DNA of 64,000 nt from Neurospora tetraspora (lineage: Eukaryota; Ascomycota; Sordariomycetes; Sordariales; Sordariaceae): the NCBI RefSeq assembly GCF_033439725.1, contig NW_026944385.1:310001-374000 (forward strand), given 5' to 3'. Numbering within the stretch: the stretch's first letter is position 1; each line of letters starts with the position of its first letter. Positions 1 through 11,127 of the stretch are shown in pieces. The position numbers and the translations under genes were made by a program. Below the pieces are notes generated by a model. It did not search any database. It saw only the letters and a list, made by a program, of their open reading frames with translations, and had not been told where the DNA came from.

Positions 1-1523
1 AACGCCCTAAACCACTCCGGCCTAAACTTGGGCAACTCCCTGCCCACTCCCTTCGCCGTCTCGCCCTCACCCGCCAGGTTCCTCAACGCCTCAAAGTACT
101 CCTCAAAATCCGGGAAGATCAAACTGAACTTGGGCCCATCGCCCCTGACCTTGATCCTGTTCTCCTCCCACTCCTGCATCTCCTTTACCGACGGCACCTG
201 CGCGCGACCAGCTAGTATCCTTGCAGCGTAAACGGCTTGCCACTCAAACACCTTGAACGTCAATCCAGCGCCGACGGCACCCACAAACAGAAGGGAGGGG
301 TCCTTTTGCCAGACGACATGCTGGTAGAGGTCGGGGACGCGGTTATTCCTGACCGGAACCTGGGGAAGGAAGGGCATGGTCCAGCTGTAGCCCGTGCCGA
401 AGATGATGTGGTCGACGTTGGGGATGGACTCGCCATTGACGAGGTGGACGGTGCGGGTCTTGGGGCAGACGCGCGCAATGGACGGGTGGTTCTCGATGCG
501 CGGGTGCTTGAAGGCCTCGTCGCCGAAGTAGCCGTTGAAGTTGTGGCCGACGGTGATGGCGTGCACGGGGGTCTGGGCGGTGCGCGAGTGGGCGAGGTCG
601 TAGGCGATGTCGGCGGCGGAGACGGATGCGCCTACTACTACGACTTTCTATTGGGGGGTTAGTCTGGGATGGGGGAATGGGGGAAGGGGGACAGGTTAAA
701 AGGGGGACAAGGGAAAAGGGATGCTCACCTTGCCCTTGTAAAGGTCCCTCCCCCGAAAGTGCTTGCTGTGAATCACACTTCCCGGCCTCTGCTTCTCGAA
801 CGCCTCCAGACCTTCGATCGCAGGAATCCACGGCACCCAATAATGTCCACTGGCCACAACTACGGCATCGAACCACTCCACCCACCAATAATCCTTCTGC
901 TGTCCTTCCTTGCGCAGCGTCACCTTCCACTCATCGCCGACCTTTTCCACTCTCTCGACCGTCGTGTTATACGACACCAGATCCTGATACCCGTTTCGAC
1001 TCACCAGTCCCTCAATGTACCTCCGTACGGCCTTCCAGTGCCGGAACGGGGTGTTGGGACCGTGGAGGTTGATAGAAAACTTGCTCTTCTCTGAGGGAAA
1101 CGGCTCTTGGCTGAACTGCATGGGGATGGCGTCGACGTTGGTTTCCAGGTAGGGGTAGACGGAGGACTCGGTGAAGCGCGGTTGTTCCAGCTTGGGTGTC
1201 AGGGCAGGGAGAGTGTGCGGGATGGGAACTGGTGGGTCGGCGGTGCGGTTGGAGAGAGAGGCGAAGCCGTTGAGAGGTTGTGGGCGGTTGTTGTCGCCGA
1301 TCCTGGATAATGTGTTAGTGAGATGAACTTGGAGGAGTGAAAGGAAGTGAAGTAAAGAGACTCACCAGCATCCTCCCGGTCCTTCACGTCTCTCAAACAC
1401 GCGGATGAGATCAAACGTCCTTTCTTGAGCGAGGGCATCAATGGCAATGGCGCCGGCCGGCCCCGCACCGATGACGGCCACCCTCTTGATGGGCTTCTTT
1501 GTTTGTTGTTGTATCCTGGACAT
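1..1523 (-). CDS. Flavin-containing monooxygenase (partial, C-terminus off the left edge)
   Basis: Minus-strand gene with exons 1366-1523, 729-1302 and 1-647. The introns (1303-1365 and 648-728) begin GTGAG and GTGAGC and end CAG and TAG, and the joined frame stays open for about 459 codons. The product is an FAD/NADPH-dependent monooxygenase that would oxygenate a soft nucleophile such as N or S; the substrate cannot be told. The FAD-binding GxGxxG (GAGPAG) is at residues 19-24, and exon 3 opens with a second Rossmann motif (VVVVGASVSA) for NADPH. HSKHFRG, just before intron 2, resembles the FMO identifying motif FxGxxxHxxxF/Y. The ATG at 1523 was chosen because it places the FAD fold at the N-terminus. 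Family members are usually about 450-550 residues, so little is missing. Heavily RIP-mutated DNA begins about 400 bp upstream. Family assignment is firm; the role is not. Confidence 0.9.
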
Positions 1524-1917
1524 GGTACTGACTGCTGTGTGTAAGTGTTTCTTCCCTGTGAGACCAAGAAACTTGAAGATCAGAGACTGAGACGAACAAG
1601 AAAGCGGGACAATGGGACGGTAAGTATACTGTGTGTGTAAGACAAAGTGGTCGGCAGAAAGAAACGTCGAACCCCTTCTACCCGGGTCGTGTAAAGCGAC
1701 TGTGTTCAAGTCTAACACGACTGTGTGGAGTAAGTCCGCCCGGATGAGTTTTGGTGAAGACTTAGTGGTGATTGCGGCGCGCGAAGATGGTGCCAAGCTT
1801 GGACTCTTGGCAGCCTCTGCCGGCGAGTCTGTATGGCCCTATACAGTTCCCACCCTCAAACGCCTTGACAGTCTTGGCACGCTAGTTGGGTTGAGCTGGC
1901 CATAACACAGACCTGAA
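1524..1917. other. Intergenic region upstream of the monooxygenase gene
   Basis: This is the promoter-side gap between the monooxygenase start and the AT-rich block. Base composition is still gene-like up to about 1905 and then changes abruptly. I see no convincing gene in it. Confidence 0.6.
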
Positions 1918-2449
1918 CACGGATTTCGACAAAATGGCCATCTTTTTACCATTTTAATCAATTAGATTAATTGTATCGTATTGTAAATCTTTGAAATCTA
2001 CACCAAAATATCGATATTCTTGATACAGTTACATTACTATCGCTTTATTTAGTATTTTTATTATCTTTGCTAGTCTTTTTGTCGTATAATATAGTAAAGG
2101 TTCCTAACGTAAGCTAATAAACCGTTATAAATCTAATATTCTATAACGACGAATATATTAACGATATTATAACGGCTGTTAGCGTAAGCGTATGTATAAT
2201 ATATTAATATAAACGAAATTTCGAGATTATTAGCAAGCCCATCTTATAGTCTCGATCCCCTTAGAATATTAGAAAGCTCTTTATATAAGCTGTAGAAGTA
2301 TATTTGTAATTATAGTAATTATTCATTATTTATTATTATAATTAACGTTATAAAGGAGGTTATAAAACTATTAATATTAAAATTATTCTTATACTTCGAC
2401 GATATTTATATTTTTTAAGTAACGAATACGATGTATATATATTAAACCA

Positions 2450-3060
2450 AATTATACGATACTATTTATATTAAGAGCGCTAGAAAAAGAAGAAGTTAGT
2501 ATTTAAAGCGGTATAATAGGAGTTTAAATTAGTAGTAGAATAGATAATAAAAATATCAATATTTATTATAAAAATATTCGTCTTTTATAAGAAATTTGGT
2601 ATAGACTGACGTAATAGAATTCATTGTATTAATTAGGTTCTCCGTAATATTATTATTATAATATTGAACTGCTTTAAGCGTAATAAATAGTATTATATTT
2701 TCCTAATTCTATCGATTAATAGCGTATTCGAAATATTAGTATTTAAGGGATAAATAAATACGTTAAGGTTCGTTAAATAATTAAGAAATCGCCTCCTCCC
2801 TGTAATAAATCCCTTTCTTAATTGTAATAGTATTTTAATAATAAATAATGCGAATTGGTATTTATATAATAAGTTCTACTATATATATATCGGTACGGGT
2901 ATATTATTTTAGTATTTACTATTATATTCCCTAGAGTTTAATCCGATCGAGGCGTACTTTAGTAATTTTAAGAAGTATATAAAGAGGGTATATAACGACG
3001 AGGGTAGCGATAGGACAGTTAATAAAGATTTCCTTATCTTTCTTCGTCGAATTATTAAAA
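2450..3060 (+). pseudogene. IS630/Tc1-mariner-type DDE transposase relic
   Basis: On the plus strand, one frame at 2844-3060 reads a short version of the end of a DDE transposase. It has the stretch YSLEFNPIEAYF at 2925-2960, matching the family motif YSPxxNPIE that carries the third catalytic acid. About 27 codons upstream, at 2844-2858, is a hydrophobic strand followed by Asn-Asn-Ala, where the family has Asp-Asn for the second catalytic acid. Stops (TAG, TAA) interrupt the frame. Upstream, around 2470-2540, a basic stretch (KSARKRRS) resembles the region between the helix-turn-helix and the catalytic core. Terminal inverted repeats could not be found, so both ends are approximate. It is dead, and RIP explains the decay. 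Confidence 0.6.
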
Positions 3061-3264
3061 ATATTAGGTATAGAATATAATAGATCCGTAGCTACTTTAA
3101 GAATACAAAATTAATTATAGAAGGTATTAATAATATCGATAAAAATTATACGATTTTATATACTAGCTAGCTAAAAGAGTTTAAAAAGATTAGTAACGTT
3201 ATTAAGCGAAGATGAATAGGAAGGGTAATTAAGTAGTATAAGGGGTAATATATTATTTATACTA

Positions 3265-3400
3265 TAATTTAGTACTAGAAATACTAAAAATGCAAGAAAT
3301 GCCAGAAGTGCATTTATTTATATAATGATAAAAAAGGGTGCTAGAAATGCTAGAAATATTAGAAATACTAAGTAAAGTACTAGTATTTATCTATATAATA
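3265..3400. repeat. Degenerate AGAAATGCT-like tandem repeat
   Basis: Units such as ctagaaata, caagaaatg, cagaagtgc, ctagaaatg and ctagaaata follow each other in two groups separated by about 30 bp of tttatataat-like sequence. It looks like a short minisatellite eroded by RIP. Confidence 0.5.
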
Positions 3401-3990
3401 ATAAAGAGAGTATATAAAAATATTGGAAATATATAGAATTCCCCCTTATAATTAAAGTAATCTACTTCTTTTATTATATATTAATTCGTTATAATTTGTC
3501 CGGTATATTACTATTAGCGGTTATATTACCTACTAAAGAGGTAAATACTTTCGTAATACTAAATTCGAAAGCGGTAATATCAGTCGGTCGTACTATAAAA
3601 CTATATTAGAAATTTAATATTTAATAATAGTTAATTAAATTTATTAATTAGAGGGTAGAGGGTATACTATAGGACTTATTTATTTAGGCGATTACTAATT
3701 ACTTCTACTTAAGGAAGGTTTTAATACTATTTCTTAGTAAAGTATAAAATTCTATTCTAAAACCTAATTTTATAAATTAATTGACTAGCTAGTTTCTAAG
3801 CGCTATAATAACCCTAACGGGACTGTCTAGTCCTTTAAATACCTTCCGCAGTGCGATTAGAATTTACAACGCTTTTACTATTACTAGGGTCTTCCTAGAA
3901 TAGTAATCCCGGTAGAAGGTTTTAAAGAATTTAATAATAAATTCGCTTAGAGTATAATTACATAGCGGGAGGGGTAGCGGAGAGGAGGGA

Positions 3991-3995
3991 GCTAG
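3991..3995. repeat. Target-site duplication, left copy (GCTAG)
   Basis: GCTAG lies directly before the left LTR and is repeated exactly at 11123-11127 directly after the right LTR. Five base pairs is the usual duplication for LTR-retrotransposon integrases. It shows that the element between is one complete insertion. Confidence 0.9.
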
Positions 3996-4239
3996 TATCA
4001 CGGGCAAAGGGTAGATGTGGTTATGAATATACATAATTACACGAAGGAGAGAGAGGGAACAGTCGCAAGGCTATGTCTAGAGACTGGCCTTATATAGGCG
4101 CCCGAAGGTGGAGCGCTATATTAGCTAATTAGTTAATAGATTATAGTAATTTTAAAAGCGGTTACAGTCTAGCACAACGTATATAAATAGCAATTGGCCA
4201 CTTACATACGACAACAGTCACAAAGCTAACCCTATAATA
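3996..4239 (-). repeat. LTR of Ty3/gypsy element, 3' LTR (left copy)
   Basis: A 244-bp sequence aligning without gaps to 10879-11122. It begins tatcacggg and ends cctataata. Comparison with the other copy gives ancestral ends TGTCAC and GTGACA. Nearly all differences between the copies are C/T or G/A transitions. Because the internal coding frames run on the minus strand, this is the 3' LTR. The internal bases next to it, read on the minus strand as ...ccggggtag, would hold the polypurine tract. Confidence 0.9.
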
Positions 4240-4795
4240 CTACCCCGGACTAAAGAAGTTATATAATTAATTAATAATATATAAAATAATCGATATACTT
4301 ATTAATCGATTAGTCTAATTCCTAGCCTTCTATAGAAAATTATTCTAAACGCCTCTACGGCTATAGCCGGCTTAATCCTTTAGAATAACCTCCTTAGAAT
4401 TCCGTATCCTCCGCGTCCTCTATATTCTCCTCCTAGCACTTCCGTTCCCGTACTGGGCTTTTTAAGCCTCCGTAATTCGAATACCTTCTTCCTCCGCTTT
4501 TCCGCGGCTGCCTAGTTGGGTAATATTAGGGCTCCCGGGTATACTTTATAGAAATCCCGTACCGCTTCTAAATATATTATTATATTTAACCTTTTTTACT
4601 ATAATAAATTTATAGGGGTACCTATTAATATAATATTCTTACTAACCCTTTTTATTATTCTAATACTTAACAATCTTTTCGAATTCTTATTTTACTTAAT
4701 CCTCCCCGTTATTAATACGCTTTTTTACTTTACTGTAATTAATAAGAACGTCCTTTTTTTTTAAAGACATTTTATTTTAGGATACCCACCTCGTT

Positions 4796-4999
4796 TTATA
4801 ATTTAACTTTATTAATATAGAAAGTTGGATTGTATTTTATATTAATTAAGAATTTGAACGTAATTCTATAATTATCCGCCTTTAAAATTTCGAAAGGTCC
4901 TTCGAAAAGCGGTATAAAGTTAACGTACGAGCGACTAATTTCGAAATTCTCTATATTAAATAATGTTTTATCCCCTACTTTATACTTTAGGGTTTCCAA
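4796..4999 (-). pseudogene. Integrase C-terminal fragment of the gypsy element
   Basis: A 67-codon open stretch on the minus strand. It opens with KYKVGDKTLFN, which matches the KxGDxVLLx start of the gypsy integrase C-terminal domain, continues with GPFEILK, like the family GPFxI, and ends with a degenerate copy of the HPVFHVSLL motif (YNPTFYINKVKL). Replacements such as His to Tyr fit C-to-T change. It is a remnant of the polyprotein, not a gene. Confidence 0.8.
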
Positions 5000-6713
5000 T
5001 TATTTAATATTCGTATTATACTTATATCGCTATTATATCTATTTTATTTATACTATAATATAATTTAATATTTTCCTAAATCGTTCTGCAATTTTATTAG
5101 CTTTAAAATATTCTATTTACTAAATTTCAGAAAGCTTTGGGGGATATAGTTTAGCTAATTCTACCCCTATACATAAATAGTAATTATAATTAATAAAGAA
5201 GGGAGAAACGCTAATCTTTTTGGATATTAGATTATCATCGGCGAACTCCGTAATTAGTAAATAATTTACCTAATCGTTTTATACTTAATTAATATAAATA
5301 TAAAAATATTATTCTATTTCTACGTTAATACATTCGGTCTATCCGTTCGTAGCGGAATAGAAAACGGAAGAGGGCTTAAGGGTTACTTCTAAATATAAAA
5401 ATAACGCTTTCTAAAATTATAAAATAAATTAGGAACTATAATTAAAAATAGTAAAATCGGGAAGGCTATAGATATTATAAATACGTTCGATAAACCGGTC
5501 CGCCAATTCCTGAGCCGTCAAACTAACCGTTAGAATAAAGTAATATTTCTTAATTAGTTTATTTACAACAATAATAATATATTTAAATTCCTATCCCCTA
5601 CGAAAATAGGGCGTAAGTAGGGTAATATAATCCACCGAAATATTTTTCTATAAAACGAAAAGTACTACTAAGGGCTTTAAAAAACTATAAGGGGAGTACT
5701 ATAATAGTTTAGTCTTTATATATTAAAAATAGGCCTTATAATATATTTAGACCGTATTATATATCCCCAACTAATAAAAAGATTAGAATAGAAGAAAATA
5801 TATCTTTTCCCTACCCGGGTACTCTACTAACAGCGAATTGTAAACGTAATAGAATAATTATAATTAGAATTCTATATCGGAAGGGTCGAGAAAAACAGCG
5901 CTATAATAGTAAGCCCGGCCTTAAAATATTCTATATTCCGTAAAAAAGATTTTCTTTATATATTCTTTAACTTCCTTAAATTATACTTTTCTTACTGAAT
6001 TTAATAAACAAACGACAATATTTTATCAAAACTAATTTCCTATAGTTTTTTGCTACTAAATTATCCGTTAATTTCCTATTTATAACCTCTAATTTGTAAA
6101 TATATTTAAATCCGACGAAAACCCCTTCTTCTACGTTTATATCCTTATCTTCTAAAACGAAAGCTCCGTTAACGAGAATATTATAGTCTAATAAGATCTT
6201 ATTCTTTACTAATAACATTTTATCAATTTTGTCCTTAAATAAATCCTTTAATTTCCTATTTAGGGCGTCGGATCGTAGTTATAATAACCTCGGCCGGTAC
6301 GAAATAGTAAAATTAAAATATAAAAGGAATTAGGACTATCGTATATAGCAGGGAGTAAATTATTTATTAACAGTAAAGGACTTTAGGCCCTTATAGTCAG
6401 TTAGGACTTTAAACGGTTATTAGGCTCCTTCGAACTCTAGGCGCTACTCCTTTAATACCTTAATAATAACTAATTTTTTTTTATTATAGATATTATAATT
6501 ATACTCCGCTAATAAATATTATTAATTAAAATGAACTACTAATTAAAAGATAGTATCATTATCGTACTATAATAATATACCGCTATAAACCCAATTAGAG
6601 ACATCTATTTTAACTACTATTTACTTAGACTAATCGTAAATACGAAGAACCAAACCGCTATTAAAAGCCTTTTTAAAAGCTTTAAAAAACCTCCAATATT
6701 ATTTATCTTATTA

Positions 6714-7120
6714 CGATTCTACCGTTTTCTTATTTAATTTATAAAAACGGCTAATGATAATAGAAAAATATCTAATAAAACGACGGTAAAAATTAGTAAA
6801 ACCTGAAAAGCGTTAAAAAGACCTCTTAGAATCTAAAGCCTACTAAATTATTACCGCGGATACCTTTACGGGGTCTATTTCAATACCGCCCAGAATAATA
6901 ATTAAACCCAAATATTTTATTCATTTGATATAAAATTCGTAATTATCGATACCGATCTACAAACCGGCTTTAATTATATGGTCTAAAACCTCCTTAATGT
7001 AATTTAGGTACTCCTCCTTATTTTCCGAATAAATTAGAATATCGTCGAAATAAATAATTATATTAATATTAAAAATATTATATGATACGTCGTTAATATA
7101 ATTTTGGAAGGTTCCTAGCG
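6714..7120 (-). pseudogene. Reverse transcriptase fragment of the gypsy element
   Basis: Read on the minus strand from about 7120, one frame gives FQNYINDV, then IIIYFDDILIYS with the catalytic Tyr-x-Asp-Asp at 7039-7053, then a helix with KEVLDHI, IKYLGLII, and FTNFYRRFIRYFS. These are in the order expected for Ty3/gypsy reverse transcriptase up to the thumb and connection region. At least four stop codons (TAG, TGA, TAA) break it, typical of RIP acting on Gln and Trp codons. The upstream fingers region lies further toward 8000 but is too eroded for me to delimit. Confidence 0.85.
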
Positions 7121-9078
7121 CGCCCTATAAACCGAAAGGATATATTAAGGATTCGAAAAGACCGAAACGCGTAATAAACGCGGTAAATCATTTATAGCCT
7201 TCCTTTATATAAATCCTATTAAATATAATAATAATATCCAATTAAATAAAAATCTTTATTTTATAAATAACGTTAAGGGTATCTTTAATAAACGGTAATA
7301 AATACTGTATTTTCATAATAATATTATTAATCCTACGGTAATCTATATAAAGATAAACTCCTCTACTTAGTTTCTTGTTTAATAAAATAGATAAGGTGGC
7401 TTCGGATTAAGAAGGCCGGATAAACTTCTTCCTTAAATTATCGTCGATTTATTTCTTAATAACAATTATTTCGATAAGAGATATAGAGCGTAGACGAGCG
7501 TTAAAGGGTTACTCGCCCGGCTTAAATTCGATTTTATAATTATAAGAATATATTAGGGGTACTATATTAGCGAAGCGCGGTTAAAAAATAGCGATCCTCG
7601 TATAGAACTTTTTTAGGAATTTAATTCTAATTTCTTTATTAGTTTAATTGGAGCGGCCTACTTTATTGAAAAATTTCTTCGCGTCTTCGTTAATAATCTT
7701 AATTAAATAAATACATTAAATAATCTCCTTACAAATAGGCGCGTCCGTAATTAAATTTCCAGTAAGAGTTATAGCTTTCGTAATAAAGGCGGCCTTCCGT
7801 TCTTCTTATAAGGCGGATTAATTAATTAAATTATTAATAAAATTATGATGACTTTTAGGAAAACTTTCCTTATATTACCTTCTATTACCCTCTATAATAT
7901 TATTATTTATTTCTTTAAATAAATTTAAATTTTATAATTCTACTATATTAATTAATTTTTATAATTAGGCGTAATTCGTATAGTACGGCTATAAATTCCG
8001 CTTCTTATAAATATAATTAAATATAGTGGCATTCAATTCTCGAATACTAATAGGGTCGAATTCGTCAGTATTTTAATTAAATTAATATATAGGAGAGTAA
8101 TAAATACCAACGGATACGTATTTACTATTAACCCGAATATAAGGGTTATAAACCGTAGGGTTTTTTATTTTAATAAAAATTATTATTATGTTAGAAATAC
8201 CTTATATTTTAATACTAGCTCGTTTAATTATAAATATTTTAATAGGCGCGTTCATAATCCGAAGGGTAATTGTAAGAGAAGGTAATTCTTCAATCTCTTC
8301 CTTTTAAAGGGTAAGAGAAATATCCTCCGTCTTTTTTTAAAGGGTAGTTTATTATTAAAAGCCTTCTACCCCGCTAGGACGAGTACTAGCCTTAATAAAA
8401 TTATCAGAGGGAAGAAGAAATAGGGAAAAGGGTTAGGGAGCGGCTTCTTTATATAAACGAATTATAGCTACGGATATATAATTAGTAAGGGCCCGTAGCG
8501 TTACCATTTATTCGTTTATAAAATTAGAAGGTAAATAACGGCCGTAATAAATAAGGTAATTAAAACGTATACCGTATTTTTTATAATTAATTTTAAGCTA
8601 ATAGAATTAGATTTAAGGAAAGCTTAAAATTATAGGATAATTTTTAAAAATATTATAAACTAAAAAGGTTATCGTTTCTCCGTGAAAATTAACGTGAAAT
8701 TTAATTTTCACCCCCTCAAAGATAATACTTTTAATAACGCTATCGGCTAAAATGAATTTTTTAAGATAAAGTAAACGAAAATGTAGAAAGTTATATTTCC
8801 GAATAAAAAAACGGTTAATAAAAATAAAAGTAAAATATTCGCTATTGACGAAGGTAATATAATAATCTTTATATAAGCCGGTTATAATATAGGAAAATAA
8901 GAATATTAAATTTAAAGATAAATTATTTAATAATTCAATCCGTACCTCCTCTAAATCCTTTAACTTTAAAAAAAATTAAAATTCGTCTCTATAATAATAA
9001 TAATAACTGGCTAAACCTCTATACGTAATTAGGTATAAAGGCTATTCATTTTCCGAATTATTATAAAATTATTTTTAG

Positions 9079-10506
9079 CAGCGGCCTCGGTGGGAGCGGC
9101 GGCGGCAGCTATAGCGGGCGCAATATTGGCAACGCGGACCTCAACCTATTAATTACTTCTATAACTACTTTTTCTACGTCCTCTATAATTATTCTTACCC
9201 TATTCTTTCCCTTATTCTTTCCTTTATTATCCTAGCGGCCCTTAGAGTTATAATTAACCGAAATTAAATAACCGCGAATAATATAACTAGGTTAATTATA
9301 ATAATGGTATAGGTTAGTATATTAAGGTTAATTTAAGATCTCTTAATAAATAATATTAATATCCATTTAATTACCTCCTTAACTAACAAGACGCTCATTA
9401 GGGTTACTACTTCTATTACCGCTGGTATTAATATTACTAGTATCGGCCTTATAGAAATAGTTAGCTACCTTATTATAATAATTAGTGTCGTCAAAGTTCT
9501 TAGAAATAAAATAGTAAAAATCGAATTATTTAACGAATTCGGTCTCGCCGGGAGGGTTACAATAAATTAAAGCGCCGCGGAATCGTTTATTAATTTTATT
9601 ATAAAAATAATAAACCTATATAATGCTATCGAATTTATATTAATTTATAAAGTTAATAAATTCGAATTCGAATTTAGAAAATAATTTATTTTTCTAATAA
9701 AAGTCGGTTAAATAGCGAACGGCGTCGAATTTCAAATTGATATTATTAAAATATTTACTAAAGTATTTTATAAAGTCGATACCGGTCTTCTAATATTACT
9801 TATCTTTATTAAATTCTAGTAATATAGTATTAAAATCCGATTGGAAGCCGGATAGAAATTTAAAGCCTAATAATATAGCGGCGTAGAGGATTTTAACATC
9901 CTCTTCCTAAAAATAGAGGGCGTCGACCTTCTAAACGGTAACGATATAAAATTTCTAAGTATAAAAAGTGTTATAATAATAAACGAAATCCTTTTCCTTT
10001 CTATTAAAAATAGGAGAGTCTTCGAAAGTACGCCTAAGTAAAATACTAAACGCGGATATAATTATTTTCAAATCCTTAAATTCTTATTTAAATTAAATAT
10101 ATTTAAAGTTTAAAATATTAAAAATAACCTAATTATCGTCGGTATTTTAACAGGCGACGAAAAATTCGTATTTAAAAAGAGCGAAATCTCCAGCAATATC
10201 GTCATTATTCTCGAAAACGGAAAAAAAGATACAGCTAAGAAGTTCGACAATAAATTAAAAAGCGGAGTCGCCAACAATCTAAGTAGCAATCGTAAAATAA
10301 TCGCGAAGGACAAACCTAAATTTATTATTATTATTAAAACTTTTAAGGAGATTCTGCACGCTGTAAATAAGTTCGGTTTTAATTAAAGCGGCGCAATTAA
10401 TATTAATATTAAGGATGTAATCTTCTATAAGGACGTCGAAAAAGTTACCGAAACTGAAAGAATCGTTAGGTTTATTAAATTCTAAATTAAAATCGGGGTT
10501 AACCAT
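9079..10506 (-). pseudogene. Gag region of the gypsy element
   Basis: The minus-strand frame from the ATG at 10506 is open for 75 codons. It then continues with scattered stops through sequences such as RYLTDFY and FINFIN to a stretch PNERLVS followed by MDINIIY, placed like the C-terminal part of gypsy Gag proteins. No intact CCHC zinc knuckle can be read. An Ala/Pro-rich linker near 9079-9150 is conspicuously GC-rich compared with everything around it. Assignment rests on position between the 5' LTR and reverse transcriptase and on this faint similarity. Confidence 0.6.
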
Positions 10507-10878
10507 AATAAAATTAAATAAAATAGCGTTATTGTTATTATTAGAAAAAAAGGGGTAATTACTAATACTAAAACCATCATCGTCGTTATTAACGAATAAT
10601 ATAAGGAATATAATAATAACTTATCGTTGTAATAAAATAAAAGAGATTTCTTATCTATTAAATAAAGAGAATAACCTTTTATTTACTAAATAAAAAGGGG
10701 AAGGGAGAATTAAGCTGCTATAATACGAGGGCGCGATTTAATTTAACGGTACTAAATTCCGCAATTTAATAGCGAGGCGATTCCTACATAACTAAATTAC
10801 GCAATTGATTAATAAGCGTACAATTCTACGGATTTTAAGTTTTCGCTATGAATATAATAATTAAAAGGTATAATTAAT

Positions 10879-11122
10879 TATTATAGGCAAAAAGTAAATA
10901 TAATTATAAATATATATAATTATACAAAGGAGAGAAAGGGAATAGTCGTAAAGCTATACTTAGAAATTAGCCTTATATAGGCGCTTGAAGGTAGAGCGCC
11001 GTATTAGCCACTTAGCTAACAGATTACAATAATCTCAAAAGCGGCTACAATCTAACACAACGTATATAAATGGCAATTGGCTAATTACGTGCGACAACGG
11101 TCACAAGGCTAATCCTGTGACA
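10879..11122 (-). repeat. LTR of Ty3/gypsy element, 5' LTR (right copy)
   Basis: 244 bp, same length as the left copy and colinear with it. It begins tattatagg and ends cctgtgaca, keeping the terminal GTGACA intact. Its start has lost the C residues that the left copy keeps, whereas the left copy has lost G/C bases that this one keeps. It would have held the element's promoter. Confidence 0.9.
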
Positions 11123-11127
11123 GCTAG
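11123..11127. repeat. Target-site duplication, right copy (GCTAG)
   Basis: Exact repeat of 3991-3995 directly after the right LTR; see the left copy. Confidence 0.9.

Larger units (their letters stand above)
3996..11122 (-). mobile_element. Ty3/gypsy LTR retrotransposon, RIP-inactivated
   Basis: The element is 7127 bp: two 244-bp LTRs (3996-4239, 10879-11122) flanked by the 5-bp repeat GCTAG. Internal frames on the minus strand appear in the order gag (from an ATG at 10506), reverse transcriptase (YFDD near 7039-7053), RNase H/integrase region, and integrase C-terminus (4796-4999). Integrase after reverse transcriptase is the Ty3/gypsy order. The leader between the 5' LTR and the gag ATG is about 370 bp, and the primer-binding site is too eroded to name its tRNA. 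Many stops occur in every frame, so it cannot move unaided. Both LTRs carry private transitions, so mutation came after insertion. Confidence 0.92.
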
